Part shown: positions 63,782 to 64,000 of the stretch, piece after piece
Position numbering within the stretch: position 1 is the stretch's first letter
Layout of the letters: every line of letters begins with the position of its first letter
DNA from: Isochrysis galbana
Taxonomy: Eukaryota; Haptophyta; Isochrysidales; Isochrysidaceae
Direction of reading: 5' to 3'
Assembly (NCBI GenBank): GCA_018136815.1
Contig: CM030937.1
Span: 5,412,632 to 5,476,631, forward strand
DNA: 64,000 nt
The notes under the pieces: generated by a model
Told to the model about the DNA's origin: nothing
Seen by the model: the letters and a program-made list of their open reading frames with translations, nothing else
The model's database searches: none
Position numbers and translations under genes: made by a program

Positions 63782-64000
63782 TTTTACCCTGCCCCGCGAG
63801 AGAGAGAGACAAGAGAGAGGCCGGCCGAGCAGCATTTCCGATGTGCCTTCTGCCTTCCACCCCCACCCCAACCGCGCCTCGTCCCGCTGCGCCGTTCGCC
63901 CTCTCCTTCCTCCTGGCTGCGGGTCGCGGGTCCCTTACCCCCTCTTCCCTCTTTCCTTTCCTACCTTCAAACACTATACATTGTTGATGTCTCCTCCCCT
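63782..64000. other. gene-free right edge
   Basis: Nothing recognised; the window ends here. Confidence 0.35.

Overview
The window looks like nuclear DNA of a unicellular alga whose plastid derives from secondary endosymbiosis; a haptophyte-like lineage is the best guess, inferred and not proven. Reasons: short GT-AG introns (85 to about 490 bp), GC-rich genes separated by long repeat-filled gaps, and nuclear genes for phosphoribulokinase, an Alb3/YidC insertase and two lumen-type proteins. Several of these carry a hydrophobic leader followed by an Arg/Ser/Pro-rich or twin-arginine segment. By intron joining I support ten conserved genes: a sulfotransferase-like protein (779-1784 +), a homeodomain protein (5397-6557 -), fused TrpC-TrpF (13250-14928 +), a giant EF-hand protein (20376-28574 -), a membrane-anchored GrpE-like protein (30993-32378 +), a six-EF-hand protein (34681-36396 -), an UBAP2L/Lingerer-like RGG protein (41639-44503 +), a plastid-lumen TPR protein (48291-49013 -), an Alb3/Oxa1 insertase (50160-52291 +), phosphoribulokinase (55595-57025 +), plus an eleventh, a DUF1499-like lumen protein (60173-61930 -). 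Most start immediately downstream of a C/T-rich tract on the coding strand, which looks like a local promoter/5' UTR habit and was used to choose starts.

Layout. 0-5 kb: sulfotransferase, then a stack of dispersed repeats and LINE 3' ends. 5-7 kb: homeodomain gene. 7.5-12.2 kb: repeats, a MITE broken by a retroposed element, a hAT remnant followed by a LINE 3' end. 12.7-15 kb: tryptophan gene. 15.4-20 kb: decayed LINE, unknown ORF, hAT remnant. 20-28.6 kb: giant calcium-binding protein. 28.6-30.8 kb: GA-rich satellite DNA inside a possible terminal-inverted-repeat element. 31-36.4 kb: GrpE-like and second EF-hand genes. 36.6-40.1 kb: nested LINE and hAT remains. 41-44.5 kb: RGG protein. 45.7-48.1 kb: repeats and a small ORF. 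48.3-57 kb: plastid cluster (lumen TPR, Alb3, PRK), with interleaved inverted repeats in front of PRK. 57-60 kb: repeats. 60-62 kb: DUF1499-like gene. 62.3-64 kb: a roughly 480-bp GA tract and an intact MITE.

Functionally, PRK, Alb3, the lumen TPR protein and the DUF1499-like protein all point to plastid biology (Calvin cycle, thylakoid membrane insertion, lumen). The two EF-hand genes point to calcium signalling. Nothing suggests co-transcription; genes have separate promoters on both strands. At least three non-LTR retrotransposon lineages, three hAT remnants, one MITE family and several short dispersed families account for most non-genic sequence.
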